A stretch of DNA of 64,000 nt, taken from assembly GCF_900113735.1 (NCBI RefSeq), contig NZ_FOQM01000003.1, positions 434,001-498,000 on the forward strand. Reading direction: 5' to 3'. The position numbers and the translations under genes were made by a program. This document shows, in pieces, positions 40,927 to 49,864 of this stretch (positions are counted from its first letter, which is position 1; each line of letters starts with the position of its first letter). The notes under the pieces are model-generated. The model ran no database searches. It was not told where the DNA came from and saw nothing but the letters and a program-made list of their open reading frames with translations. Source of the DNA: Bradyrhizobium sp. Gha. GTDB taxonomy: Bacteria > Pseudomonadota > Alphaproteobacteria > Rhizobiales > Xanthobacteraceae.

Positions 40927-42336
40927 CTACGCGGCAATCACACGATTGCGACCTTCATGTTTGGCGCGATAGAGCCGCTGATCGGCGACGCTCAGGAATC
41001 CGTCAACCGTGTCTCCATCGCGCCCGAGCTCCGACACCCCAACACTGATGGTGACGCCGACCGACGGTTGGGCTCCGACGTCGAATGCAGTGCTTTCAAT
41101 GGCCGATCGAAGGCGCTCCGCCACAGCGCAAGCCGTGTCGAGGGTCGCCCCCGGCAGCAACACCATGAACTCTTCACCGCCCACGCGCGCGACAGAGTCG
41201 TAAGGGCGGATCGCCTCCAGACACTTGCGCACGAATACGCGGAGGACCTCATCGCCGACGCTGTGACCACGTGAGTCATTGATGTCCTTGAAATGGTCGA
41301 TGTCGAGCGACAGCAGGGATAGTGGAGCACCGCTTCGCTCGGCTCGCGCGATCTCGGCGCCGATATGTTCGATGAAGTGGCGCCGATTTCCGGCACCGGT
41401 CAGCGGGTCGGTGGCAGCGAGGCGTTCCAGCCTTTGATTGCTCAGCTGGACCTGCTGTAGTGCCCTTTGAGTGTCTGCCATCGACGCGGCCAGGCGGGCT
41501 GCCATTTCTTCCTGGCTATAGATGGTCGCGAATGATTGCGTCGTTCGGAAAGCCTGGACAACGCCATAGCTGAGCAGGAAGAAGCCGCCAGCAAAGATCG
41601 CGTGGGCGAGCCACCACATGTGATTCCACGGCGCCGCCAGAATGAACGCGAGCGACGATAGCGCAAACCACGCGACCGAAATGCCGAAAATGAGCATGAG
41701 CGGCGAGTGAATCCGTCGCATGAGCATGACCGCGACGTTCAGCGCGCTGAACACCAGTGCGCCGCCCTCCATGGACAAGCGGACCACCGGGTGTCCGGCA
41801 AAGGGGGAATAGGCGATCAAAGCGACGGCTATGTCCATCGTCAGGAACAGGCCAATCCAGATCAGCCATGCGCGCGCATCCGAACGCTTCTCGACCTTGT
41901 CTGACGGCTGGTTGTAGCTGAGCAGCCCAACGAAGAGCAGGATCGACATCGCGAGACGCGACGCCGGTCCATAGAGCAGAAACAGCCATATATTTCGGTG
42001 TGCCAGCCCGGTGAAGGCGCCGTGCGGCGCGTAGATCAGCACGAAGCCGAGAAAACCCAGGGTCATCCAACGCAACAGAGGTTCGCCTGAAGACCGGTAG
42101 CAACGCCATGTCACATAGGTGACGAACAGCCCTTCGAGGGTGGCGACGGCAATCGCGAATTCGTGGAACAGGTGATTTTCGAATTTTAGCGTGGGATCCT
42201 GCTGGAAATAGAGGTAGGCGATGAACAGGGCAGGCATCAGGGCGAAGGCGATGAGGAGAAGGCTCGTATACGCCTGTGTGACCAGCCGGAGCGCGTTGGG
42301 CGGCTCGGATACCGCAAGATCGGTGCTCATATGCAT
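40927..42336 (-). CDS. Membrane-bound diguanylate cyclase (GGDEF)
   Basis: Protein of 469 residues. The first ~250 contain about eight hydrophobic segments (LLLIAFALMPALFIAYLYF through AGGFFLLSYGVV), a membrane sensor resembling MASE-type domains. A short coiled coil (about 270-300) leads into a GGDEF domain (DPLTGAGNRRHF to the end). The active-site motif GGEEF is intact, and RPYD five residues before it is a correct inhibitory I-site, so feedback-controlled c-di-GMP synthesis is expected. The start is ATG 42336 with a GGGAGACGG upstream. It lies within the segment flanked by duplicated rocD ends. Confidence 0.9.
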   Translation of the reverse strand: MHMSTDLAVSEPPNALRLVTQAYTSLLLIAFALMPALFIAYLYFQQDPTLKFENHLFHEFAIAVATLEGLFVTYVTWRCYRSSGEPLLRWMTLGFLGFVLIYAPHGAFTGLAHRNIWLFLLYGPASRLAMSILLFVGLLSYNQPSDKVEKRSDARAWLIWIGLFLTMDIAVALIAYSPFAGHPVVRLSMEGGALVFSALNVAVMLMRRIHSPLMLIFGISVAWFALSSLAFILAAPWNHMWWLAHAIFAGGFFLLSYGVVQAFRTTQSFATIYSQEEMAARLAASMADTQRALQQVQLSNQRLERLAATDPLTGAGNRRHFIEHIGAEIARAERSGAPLSLLSLDIDHFKDINDSRGHSVGDEVLRVFVRKCLEAIRPYDSVARVGGEEFMVLLPGATLDTACAVAERLRSAIESTAFDVGAQPSVGVTISVGVSELGRDGDTVDGFLSVADQRLYRAKHEGRNRVIAA

Positions 42337-42915
42337 CTACCGTCTCCCATGATGATACCTGCAGTCGTTTGATGGACTGTCGGTGGCTCGCCGGCCGCGA
42401 GAGCGCGGTCAAACCGGGACGATTTTCGGGAGTCGCACAGCCGGTCGAGGAAGATTTATGGCAACAACGTTAACACGCCTTGCCCATCAACTCCAAGGAT
42501 TTACAACCTCTACGGGAGGATCGGCGAGCGATCACCGGTGGCACGGCCTCGTGGTTGAGGCGTGCCGATGGAGGCGTCAGATCACGTCCACCTGCCGATC
42601 AGAGGCCGGTGGAAGCCGTTCGGGACAGCTCGCGATGCTCTCCCGTCCGTTCGCTCTTGCCACTCGCGCGACCTCAAAGTCATGGATCCACCTTGACGGG
42701 CGCACCTCGTGGCTTTGGCCGCGTTAACGATGTCCGAACCGGCCGGGTGATCGCAAACCGCTTTTGCCGGACGAAGCGCTTACCGTCGCGGTTTGCGAAG
42801 CGTTGATCGAGTTCCTACGATCGGCGCACGAGCGTACAACATGTGGTATTAAGCTGCGATCCATGCTACCTGTAAGAACATCACTGGAACAGCCGGCGTC
42901 AGCAAAGGTTCGACT
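42337..42915. other. Intergenic region between two divergent c-di-GMP genes
   Basis: About 580 bp with no convincing gene. It must carry both promoters. The only notable structure is an 11-bp perfect inverted repeat (TCGCAAACCGC at 42751 / GCGGTTTGCGA at 42788) that could be an operator or hairpin. Confidence 0.5.
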
Positions 42916-44547
42916 GTGATGAACTCAACGCCACGATCGCGCGTACTGCACGCCGCTTGGTTCGATTGGCGTAGTTCCGCCGCAAGGGATTTCATTGCTC
43001 TCTTTGGGGGCGTCGTTCTCGCTTCGATCTTGGCGCATGTCTATGAGCTTGGTCCTCGTCTGTTTCAGCTAGGACAGGGCTATGCGGATTCGGCACCCGA
43101 CGACATCGTTTTCATCATATTCGTCGCGTTCTTCCTGAGCCTTGCGCTGACGATCTTCAGTGTTCGCCGCTATCGCGAGCTCGTCTGCGAAACCAAGGCA
43201 CGAACCATTGCTGAAGGAGAGGCGCGCGATCTGGCGCGACACGATCCGTTGACCGGCCTGCCTAACCGTCGCCTGTTTGACGAAAAACTTGACGCGTGCC
43301 TTGCCCTCGCCAGCGACACGCACCAGGTGGCCGTTCTGATGCTTGGCCTTGATGGCTTCAAGAGGATCAAGGACACGCATGGCCACGCAGGGGGGGACAA
43401 GGCACTATGCGAATTTGCCAACAGGGTCGCTGGCATCTTGCGCAAGGATGGCGTGCTGGCGAGGATTGGGGACGACGAATTCGGGATTGTCCTGCCAGAC
43501 ATCAGCTCCCTAGACGTTCCCACCAATCTGGCGCGCCGTATTGTGGCGTCGGCCGCCGACACTTTCGCGGTCGAGACCGGGGCAGCCGAGCTTGGGGTTG
43601 CAATTGGCATCGCCATCGCTCCGATCAACGGCGTCAATCTCCGCGAATTGGTCCGGCGCGCAGATCGTGCACTTTATCGCGCACAAGGCGATGGCAGGCC
43701 GTGTGTTCGCTTTTTCGAGCCAGAGATGGACATGCATGTCGAGCGCCGCATCCAGATCGAGCGAGAGCTTCGCAGCGCCATCACGGCGGATATCATCGAA
43801 CCGCACTACCAGCCGCTGGTTTCGCTCAAAGGGAATTGCATCATCGGGTTCGAGGCCCTCGCGCGCTGGGAAAACAGGACGTTGGGGCGTGTTCCACCCG
43901 ACGTGTTCATTCCGATTGCAGAGGAAACGGGCCTCATCAACGCGCTTGGAGATCAGCTTTTTCGCCGCGCCTGTTTCGATGCCAAGGCGTGGCCGGAGGC
44001 GTTTATGCTTGCCTTCAATATTTCGCCCATTCAATTGCGTGATCCCGCGCTTGGACAGCGCATTTTATCGATCCTTGGGCAAACCGGGCTCAGTCCGAGC
44101 CGCCTGGAAATTGAAATTACCGAGAGCGCGTTCGTGGAAAAGACCGGGGTTGCGAAGGCTGTGATTGATGAACTCCGTCAAGCCGGTGTCCGCATCGCGC
44201 TCGATGATTTCGGAACAGGTTATGCGACGCTCAGCCAGCTGCTTTCGTTTCGCCTCGACAAGATCAAGATAGACCGCAGCTTCGTGTCGCATCTCGACGA
44301 CAGTACCGACAGCCGGGTGATCGTTCGTGCCATCCTGGGCCTTGCAAAAGGATTTGGCTTGACGACCACGGCCGAGGGCGTCGAAGACGCAGGTCAACTG
44401 GCCTATCTGTTGGCCAATGGCTGCACCGAAGGACAAGGCTACCTATTCAGTGATGCCGTCCCGGCCGTCGGTATTCCCGCGCTGCTTGATCGCGAATTCG
44501 ACCGCACGGCGGTTGCTGAAGATGGCCCAAGAAGTCTGCATGCGTGA
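42916..44547 (+). CDS. GGDEF-EAL protein, probable c-di-GMP phosphodiesterase
   Basis: Protein of 543 residues. Two N-terminal membrane segments (FIALFGGVVLASILA and IVFIIFVAFFLSLALTIF) enclose a short loop. The GGDEF domain (about 105-265) has a degenerate site: RIGDDEFG replaces GGDEF, so the second glycine is lost. The EAL domain (about 280-530) is intact: FEALARW, NISPIQL, EITESAF, DDFGTGYATLSQL and KIDRSFV. Net phosphodiesterase activity is therefore likely, perhaps with GTP sensing by the GGDEF part. GTG 42916 or ATG 42919 are both possible, with AAAGG upstream. It is divergent from the diguanylate cyclase. Confidence 0.9.
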   Translation: MMNSTPRSRVLHAAWFDWRSSAARDFIALFGGVVLASILAHVYELGPRLFQLGQGYADSAPDDIVFIIFVAFFLSLALTIFSVRRYRELVCETKARTIAEGEARDLARHDPLTGLPNRRLFDEKLDACLALASDTHQVAVLMLGLDGFKRIKDTHGHAGGDKALCEFANRVAGILRKDGVLARIGDDEFGIVLPDISSLDVPTNLARRIVASAADTFAVETGAAELGVAIGIAIAPINGVNLRELVRRADRALYRAQGDGRPCVRFFEPEMDMHVERRIQIERELRSAITADIIEPHYQPLVSLKGNCIIGFEALARWENRTLGRVPPDVFIPIAEETGLINALGDQLFRRACFDAKAWPEAFMLAFNISPIQLRDPALGQRILSILGQTGLSPSRLEIEITESAFVEKTGVAKAVIDELRQAGVRIALDDFGTGYATLSQLLSFRLDKIKIDRSFVSHLDDSTDSRVIVRAILGLAKGFGLTTTAEGVEDAGQLAYLLANGCTEGQGYLFSDAVPAVGIPALLDREFDRTAVAEDGPRSLHA

Positions 44548-44682
44548 GCCGATGGCTGGCGCTGACGCGGTTCGTCATGGCGCGCAAGTGGCTTGTGGCG
44601 TCAGCCCATAGGAATCAAACGCGCAGGTGGCGAAATCGTTCGTTCGTGACTGCCGCCCTGCGGTGTTCCGACGCAAGCAGCC

Positions 44683-45897
44683 TCACGAGAAATCCTGCGT
44701 CAGCGTCGTTGCGAAATGCTCCAGCGCCCAGTCGACCTGGTCGCTGGTGATCACCAGCGGCGGCGCGATGCGGATCGTGTGCTCATGGGTATCCTTGGCG
44801 AGGATGCCCTTGGCCTGGAGCACTTCGCAGTAGCGTCGTGCGCGCCCGGCCTCGGGATGCAGCTCGACCGCCAGCATCAAGCCACGCCCGCGGACCTCGC
44901 GGATCGTGTTGGCGCGGATGTCTTTCAGGCCTTCCAGAAAGCGTGCGCCCTGCCTGGCCGCGTTCTCGATCATGCCTTCCTCGACCAGCACGCGCATGGC
45001 GGCGCGCGCCACCGCGCAGGCAAGCGGGTTGCCGCCGAAGGTCGAGCCATGCTGCCCGGGCCTCAGCGTGCCGAGCACCTCGTTGTTCGAGAGCACGGCC
45101 GACACGGGATAGAAGCCGCCCGATAGCGCCTTGCCGAGCAACGTCACATCCGCCTCGATTCCCTCGTGCTGTTCGGCCAGCAGCTTGCCGGTGCGGCCAA
45201 GCCCGGTCTGGATCTCGTCTAGCACCAGCATCACGTTGTTGGTGGTGCAGAGCTCCCGCACCTTCGCAAAGTAGCCGGCCGGGGGAATGATGACACCGAC
45301 CTCGCCCTGGATCGGCTCGACCAGAAAGGCGACGGTGTTTGGCGTGATCGCCGCCGCGAGGGCGGCCGCGTCGCCGAACGGGATGATCTTGAAGCCCGGC
45401 GCGAAAGGCCCAAAGTGCTTGCGGGTCTCAGGGTCGGTCGAAAAGCCGACGATACCCAGTGTGCGTCCGTGGAAATTATTGGCGCAGACGACGATCTCGG
45501 CCTGGCCGTCCGGGACGCCTTTCACCTGATAGCCCCATTTGCGGACCGACTTGATCGCGCTTTCGACCGCCTCGGCGCCGCTGTTCATCGGCAGCACCTT
45601 GTGGGAGCCGGTCAGCGCCGCGATCTCCTCGTAGAAGGGGGCGAGCTGGTCGTTGTGGAAAGCGCGCGAGGTGAGCGTCAACCGGTGTGCCTGCTCCACC
45701 ATCGCCGCCAGGATCTTGGGGTGGCAGTGGCCCTGGCTGACTGCGGAATAGGCGGAGAGGCAATCGAGATAACGGTTGCCCTCGGTATCCCAGACCCAGA
45801 CACCTTCGCCACGCGAGAGGACGACCCCGATTGGTTCGTAATTGTGGGTGCCGAGGCGCCTTTCCGTTGCGAGGACATCAATGACCGACGCGCTCAT
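44683..45897 (-). CDS. rocD: Ornithine--oxo-acid aminotransferase
   Basis: Class-III PLP aminotransferase of 404 residues converting ornithine and a 2-oxo acid to glutamate semialdehyde. Visible features are [14 protein letters not shown] at the N-terminus, [13 protein letters not shown] (phosphate site), [14 protein letters not shown] (PLP-ring Asp) and the Schiff-base Lys in [16 protein letters not shown] (about residue 260). The C-terminus is the part duplicated at 40.7 kb. No arginase or ornithine cyclodeaminase is adjacent. It is monocistronic or led by a doubtful small upstream frame. Confidence 0.92.
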   Translation of the reverse strand: MSASVIDVLATERRLGTHNYEPIGVVLSRGEGVWVWDTEGNRYLDCLSAYSAVSQGHCHPKILAAMVEQAHRLTLTSRAFHNDQLAPFYEEIAALTGSHKVLPMNSGAEAVESAIKSVRKWGYQVKGVPDGQAEIVVCANNFHGRTLGIVGFSTDPETRKHFGPFAPGFKIIPFGDAAALAAAITPNTVAFLVEPIQGEVGVIIPPAGYFAKVRELCTTNNVMLVLDEIQTGLGRTGKLLAEQHEGIEADVTLLGKALSGGFYPVSAVLSNNEVLGTLRPGQHGSTFGGNPLACAVARAAMRVLVEEGMIENAARQGARFLEGLKDIRANTIREVRGRGLMLAVELHPEAGRARRYCEVLQAKGILAKDTHEHTIRIAPPLVITSDQVDWALEHFATTLTQDFS

Positions 45898-45949
45898 CTT
45901 TCTTCACTCCTTGCTGCGCGCCGGTGTTGACCGACTGCGCCGGCCGCAC

Positions 45950-46195
45950 TCAATTGATGTGGGTATCGGCCTGCCCGCCCGGAAGTCTTCGGACCGGCGA
46001 TATTCGTCGAGCTTCGATCTGATCCGCAGGATCGCCCCGGCCGTGATTCATGCCGAGCGCGGCCAGCATCGCGATGACCGCGACCGGGCTGCCTGAGGTC
46101 ACGAAGATGCCGCAGACCAGCAGCAGCGCCAGCGCGAGCTCGGATAGCTGGAACGCGAAGATCACGAAGATGATCATCAGCAGCCCCGTCGGCAC
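45950..46195 (-). CDS. Doubtful small membrane protein
   Basis: An 81-codon frame from GTG 46195 between rocD and the P450 gene. It contains two convincing hydrophobic stretches (LLMIIFVIFAFQLSELALALLLVCGIF and AVIAMLAALGM) and a polar tail. No clear Shine-Dalgarno and no recognised family. It could be a real small membrane protein or the remnant of one. Confidence 0.35.
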   Translation of the reverse strand: MPTGLLMIIFVIFAFQLSELALALLLVCGIFVTSGSPVAVIAMLAALGMNHGRGDPADQIEARRISPVRRLPGGQADTHIN

Positions 46196-46249
46196 CGTGA
46201 GGGCCGGATCAGCCCGGCGTCAGCGCAATTGATCGATAGTCATGTCGCC

Positions 46250-47470
46250 TCAGCCGATCGAGCAGGGGACGCTCAGGAAGCCGCGAAACCGCACCCGGCC
46301 GCCGCGCACCGGCTGCCCGCTCACGGCGTAGTTCGGGAAGCGCGCCAGGAAACGCGAGATCGCGATCGCGCCTTCGAGCCGCGCCAGCGCCATGCCGGCG
46401 CATTGATGTGCGCCGGTCGCGAACGCAAGATGCCGGTTCGGCGTGCGCGCGACGTCGAAGCGTTCAGGGTCGGGAAATTGCGCCGGGTCGCGGTTGGCAG
46501 CTCCAATGCACAGCGTCACCGACGTGCCCGCTTCGAGCATGACGCCGCCGAGCTCGACCGGTTCGGTCGTCATGCGGTTGCCGAGCTGGTTCGAGCTTTC
46601 GTAGCGCAGGATCTCCTCGACAGCAGTTTTGATCAGATCCGGATTGTCGATCAACCGTTGCTTCTCGTCAGGATTGCGATGCAGCGCGACGAGGCCGTTG
46701 CCGATCAGATTGGTCGTGGTCTCGTGGCCGGCATTGAGCAGGAAGATGCAATTGTGCAGCAGTTCCTTCTCGGTCAGCCGCTCGCCGTTCTCCTCGCCCT
46801 GGATCAGGCGGGTCAGCACGTCGCGATCAGGGTTGCCCGGCTTCTGCCGCCGGCGCGCGACCAGCGTCTCGAGATAGGCGAGAAAATCCGTCACCGCCTT
46901 GTTGCCGCGCGCGGCAGCCTCGGCTGACACGACCGGCTCCAGCGCGCCAAGGATCGCCAGCGACCAGTCGCGCAGCGGCGCGCGTTGGTCATGGGGCACG
47001 TCGAGCAGATTGCCGATCACCTCGATCGGGATCGAGGCGGCAAAATCCTCGATCAGCTCGCAATGGCCCTTGGCGGCGATGGCGTCGAGCAATCCGTCGA
47101 CCAGCTTGACGAGGTCGCCTTCCATGCCCGCGATCGCGCGCGGCGACAGCGCGCCCATGATCAGGCGCCGCACGCGGGTGTGCGCCGGCGGGTCGTTGAA
47201 GACGAGGCTCGTGGTGTGGTGCTCGTAGAGCGGGGTGTCGCCATATTTGGGCGCGAACTCGCGCTTCTTGTCCGAGCTGAACGACTTTGTGTTTTTGTAG
47301 GTGGTGACGAGGTCGTCGTAGCGCGTCAGGAACACGGTGCCGCTCGCGAGCCGCTTGACCGGGTCGTTCTCCCGCAGTGCACGATAGGTCGGGTAGGGAT
47401 CGTCGTAGAATTCGCTCGTCAGCTTGGCCAGATCGAAATTAGCCGCCAATTCGTTCGCATCTGCGTTCAT
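46250..47470 (-). CDS. Cytochrome P450 (bacterial class I type)
   Basis: Soluble P450 of 406 residues. The oxygen-activation I-helix motif is LLNAGHETTTN (about residue 240), the K-helix ExxR is in VEEILRYES, and the haem-binding loop is FATGAHQCAGMALAR (Cys near residue 350). These are complete, so the enzyme should be active. It needs a ferredoxin and reductase; neither is adjacent, though a putidaredoxin-reductase-type gene lies at 24.8 kb. Substrate unknown; relatives act on terpenes, fatty acids and aromatic compounds. Confidence 0.93.
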   Translation of the reverse strand: MNADANELAANFDLAKLTSEFYDDPYPTYRALRENDPVKRLASGTVFLTRYDDLVTTYKNTKSFSSDKKREFAPKYGDTPLYEHHTTSLVFNDPPAHTRVRRLIMGALSPRAIAGMEGDLVKLVDGLLDAIAAKGHCELIEDFAASIPIEVIGNLLDVPHDQRAPLRDWSLAILGALEPVVSAEAAARGNKAVTDFLAYLETLVARRRQKPGNPDRDVLTRLIQGEENGERLTEKELLHNCIFLLNAGHETTTNLIGNGLVALHRNPDEKQRLIDNPDLIKTAVEEILRYESSNQLGNRMTTEPVELGGVMLEAGTSVTLCIGAANRDPAQFPDPERFDVARTPNRHLAFATGAHQCAGMALARLEGAIAISRFLARFPNYAVSGQPVRGGRVRFRGFLSVPCSIG

Positions 47471-47898
47471 GCGCCATACTCACCTGATGACACCGATATG
47501 CTGTTTCGCCCTTTCGAGCTTTGCTGACCACCGTCTACAGACATGTGGTGATTAGCAAGTCGACCGCGTCGGCAATCGCATCGTACTCTGTCGCTGATGC
47601 CGATCCTGCGCTTTCCGCTCCTCACGCTCGGCGAATGGGGGCGCGCTCAATCCATGGCAGGTGATGGGTTCGATCGACAGCGCCAGCGTTGAGCGCATCT
47701 TGCCGAGCCGGGATGTCACCTCCATCAGATCCGTGGCGAGCTCGGCTTCAAGCCGATCTGACGCCGACCGTCGATTTGGCTTACCTGGGGTGCCCCGCCG
47801 CGGTAACCTGTGACCGATTTCCGTTGGATTCTCACGCACTTAGGTTGCGATGCAGCATAGTGCTTGACTTTTGCGTGGGTGAGTGCTTACTCACTAAC
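47471..47898. other. Intergenic region between P450 and the TetR-RND operon
   Basis: About 430 bp with divergent promoters. A minus-strand frame at 47552-47839 has no recognisable features. The right end contains a promoter and operator for tetR. Confidence 0.5.
47864..47894 (+). promoter_or_regulatory. Promoter and palindromic operator of the TetR-RND operon
   Basis: TTGACT at 47864 is a good -35 element; a weak -10 (TTACTC or TACTCA) lies 17-18 bp downstream. The inverted repeat GTGAGTGCTTACTCAC at 47879-47894 overlaps the -10 and ends 4 bp before the tetR start, a standard position for TetR autorepression. Confidence 0.6.
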
Positions 47899-48600
47899 AT
47901 GAGCTCATTGCGTATGACGAGCGACCTGAGGCGTCAGTTGATCCTCGGTGCCGCGAAACGCTGCTTTGCCCGACACGGCTATAACGGCACCACGACCAAG
48001 AGCGTGGCGGCCGCCGCTGCCATTTCCGAAGCGCTGCTGTTCAAGCATTTTCCGTCCAAGGCCGCGCTTTACGCCGAAATCCTCAGCGACGAATGCGAGG
48101 CGGACCCGGCGCTGACCGAACTGCTCGAGCGCGAGCCGTCGACGGCCACCTTGGTCGAGCTGATCCGCGGCATGGTCGAGCATTTCGTGCAGATCGCCGA
48201 AGGTCCCGACCAGGAAGAGGCCCAGCGCCTGCGACTGATGGCCACTAGTCATCTGGACGATGGCGAATTCGCGCGTTTGCTGTATGCCAAGATCGAGACG
48301 TTGATCGGAGCGGTCTTCGTCGCCTCGCTCGAACGCGCAGTGATCACCGGGGACGCGCGGCCATTCAGCGGCGATCCGCTCAACCTGTTCTGGTTCGCGC
48401 ATCACACGTTGATGACGGCTGCGCTGACAAGGCTGCCGGCCGCGCCCTGCCTCGCTTACGGCAATGCTGGTGAACTCGAACGGCAGCTTTGTGAGTTTCT
48501 CCTGAGGGGTATCGGACTTAACGACGCCGCAATTGCTTCGCATTTGGGCCGCGATCAGGCCGCGGATGCGGACAAGACGGCGATTTCAGAAAGCGCATGA
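47899..48600 (+). CDS. TetR-family regulator of the RND pump
   Basis: Regulator of 233 residues from ATG 47899 (ATG 47914 possible). The helix-turn-helix is at about residues 10-55 (LILGAAKRCFARHGYNGTTTKSVAAAAAIS and LLFKHFPSKAALY). The rest is helical, as in AcrR-like proteins. Its stop overlaps the membrane-fusion gene start by ATGA, so the regulator is translated from the pump mRNA and controls it in the same transcript. A palindrome immediately upstream is the likely operator. Confidence 0.92.
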   Translation: MSSLRMTSDLRRQLILGAAKRCFARHGYNGTTTKSVAAAAAISEALLFKHFPSKAALYAEILSDECEADPALTELLEREPSTATLVELIRGMVEHFVQIAEGPDQEEAQRLRLMATSHLDDGEFARLLYAKIETLIGAVFVASLERAVITGDARPFSGDPLNLFWFAHHTLMTAALTRLPAAPCLAYGNAGELERQLCEFLLRGIGLNDAAIASHLGRDQAADADKTAISESA

Positions 48601-49796
48601 CAATGAACATCGTAGCCGAACACAAGATTTCGGGCGAACCGATCGACAGCAAGGCTCCCAAGCGTCCGGTCCGGCGGGTGCTCTGGTTCATCATCGTCGG
48701 CACGCTCCTCGGCGCGCTGGTCGGCGGTCTCGTCTGGTTCAATTATTTCCGGGGCCAGATGATCAAGCAGTTCTTCGCCAACAACAAGCCGCCGCCGACC
48801 CTGGTTAGCGCGGCCGAGGCGAAGTCCGAAGTGGTGCCGAACCTGCTCACTGCAGTCGGCAGCCTCGTTGCCGTGCACCAGGTTGACGTCAGCGCCGACG
48901 TCAACGGACGTGTCACCGAGATCAAGTTCGAGCCGGGTGCCCATGTCGAGGCCGGGACGCCGCTGGTGCAGCTGTTCGATGGACCGGACCAGGGCGACCT
49001 CGCCAACTACAAGGCGCAGGCAACGGTCGCGCAGCTTTCGCTCGATCGCGCCAAGCAGCTGGCAGCGCGGCAGTTCGGTCCGCAGGCGACCGTCGATACC
49101 GCGCAAGCCGCCTATGACCAGGCGATGGCCGGCATCGCCAAGACCGAAGCGCTGATCTCGCAGAAGCTGGTGCGCGCGCCGTTCTCCGGCGATCTCGGCG
49201 TCCGCAAGGTCGAGGTTGGACAATATCTCACGGCCGGCACAGCGATCGTCTCGCTGACCGATCTCTCGGAACTATGGGCGAATTTCACCGTGACGGAAAA
49301 GGACTCGGCCAACCTGAAGGTCGGACAAATGGTCCGGCTGAAGGTCGACGCCTATCCGGGGCGCACCTTCGACGGCAAGATCACCACGATCGAGCCGCAG
49401 ATCGCGACCGACACCCGCAATATCCGTGTGCAGGCGACCATCGCCAACCCGGAGAAGATCCTGAAGCCGGGCATGTTCGTGAGCACCACGGTGGTAATGC
49501 CGGACAAGCCGGCCGTGACCACCGTGCCGGAGACGGCGGTGGACTACACGCTGTACGGCGACTCGGTGTTCGTGATCACCGAGAAGAAGGGTGACGACGG
49601 CAAGACCAGCCTGAGCGCGGTCCGCACTTTCGTGCAGACCGGCAACCGGGTCGATGGCCGCGTCGAGATCATCAAGGGCCTGAAGCCGGGCGACAAGGTC
49701 GTCGCCGTCGGTCAGCTCAAGCTGCAATCGGGCGCCCCCGTTGCGATTTCGACGGACCCTGCTCCCCCGATCCCGGCGCAGCCGCCGCGTTACTGA
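48597..49796 (+). CDS. RND efflux periplasmic adaptor (HlyD/AcrA family)
   Basis: Membrane fusion protein of 399 residues. A single N-terminal membrane anchor (VLWFIIVGTLLGALVGGLVWF) replaces a lipoprotein signal. The lipoyl half-motifs are VNGRVTEIKFEPGAHVEAGTPLVQL and LVRAPFSGDLGVRKVEVGQYL around a short coiled-coil hairpin (about 130-180), followed by beta-barrel and membrane-proximal domains. It links the inner-membrane pump to an outer-membrane channel. It is translationally coupled to tetR and 68 bp upstream of the RND gene. Confidence 0.93.
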   Translation: MTMNIVAEHKISGEPIDSKAPKRPVRRVLWFIIVGTLLGALVGGLVWFNYFRGQMIKQFFANNKPPPTLVSAAEAKSEVVPNLLTAVGSLVAVHQVDVSADVNGRVTEIKFEPGAHVEAGTPLVQLFDGPDQGDLANYKAQATVAQLSLDRAKQLAARQFGPQATVDTAQAAYDQAMAGIAKTEALISQKLVRAPFSGDLGVRKVEVGQYLTAGTAIVSLTDLSELWANFTVTEKDSANLKVGQMVRLKVDAYPGRTFDGKITTIEPQIATDTRNIRVQATIANPEKILKPGMFVSTTVVMPDKPAVTTVPETAVDYTLYGDSVFVITEKKGDDGKTSLSAVRTFVQTGNRVDGRVEIIKGLKPGDKVVAVGQLKLQSGAPVAISTDPAPPIPAQPPRY

Positions 49797-49864
49797 CAAG
49801 ACACGCACGTGATCCGGCCAGGTCGGATCACGTTTCTTGAGACATAGAAATCGAGATCGCCGCG

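Noticed and set aside
47552..47839. A 95-codon minus-strand frame between P450 and tetR
   Set aside because: No Shine-Dalgarno, no recognisable motif and Arg-rich composition; likely chance.
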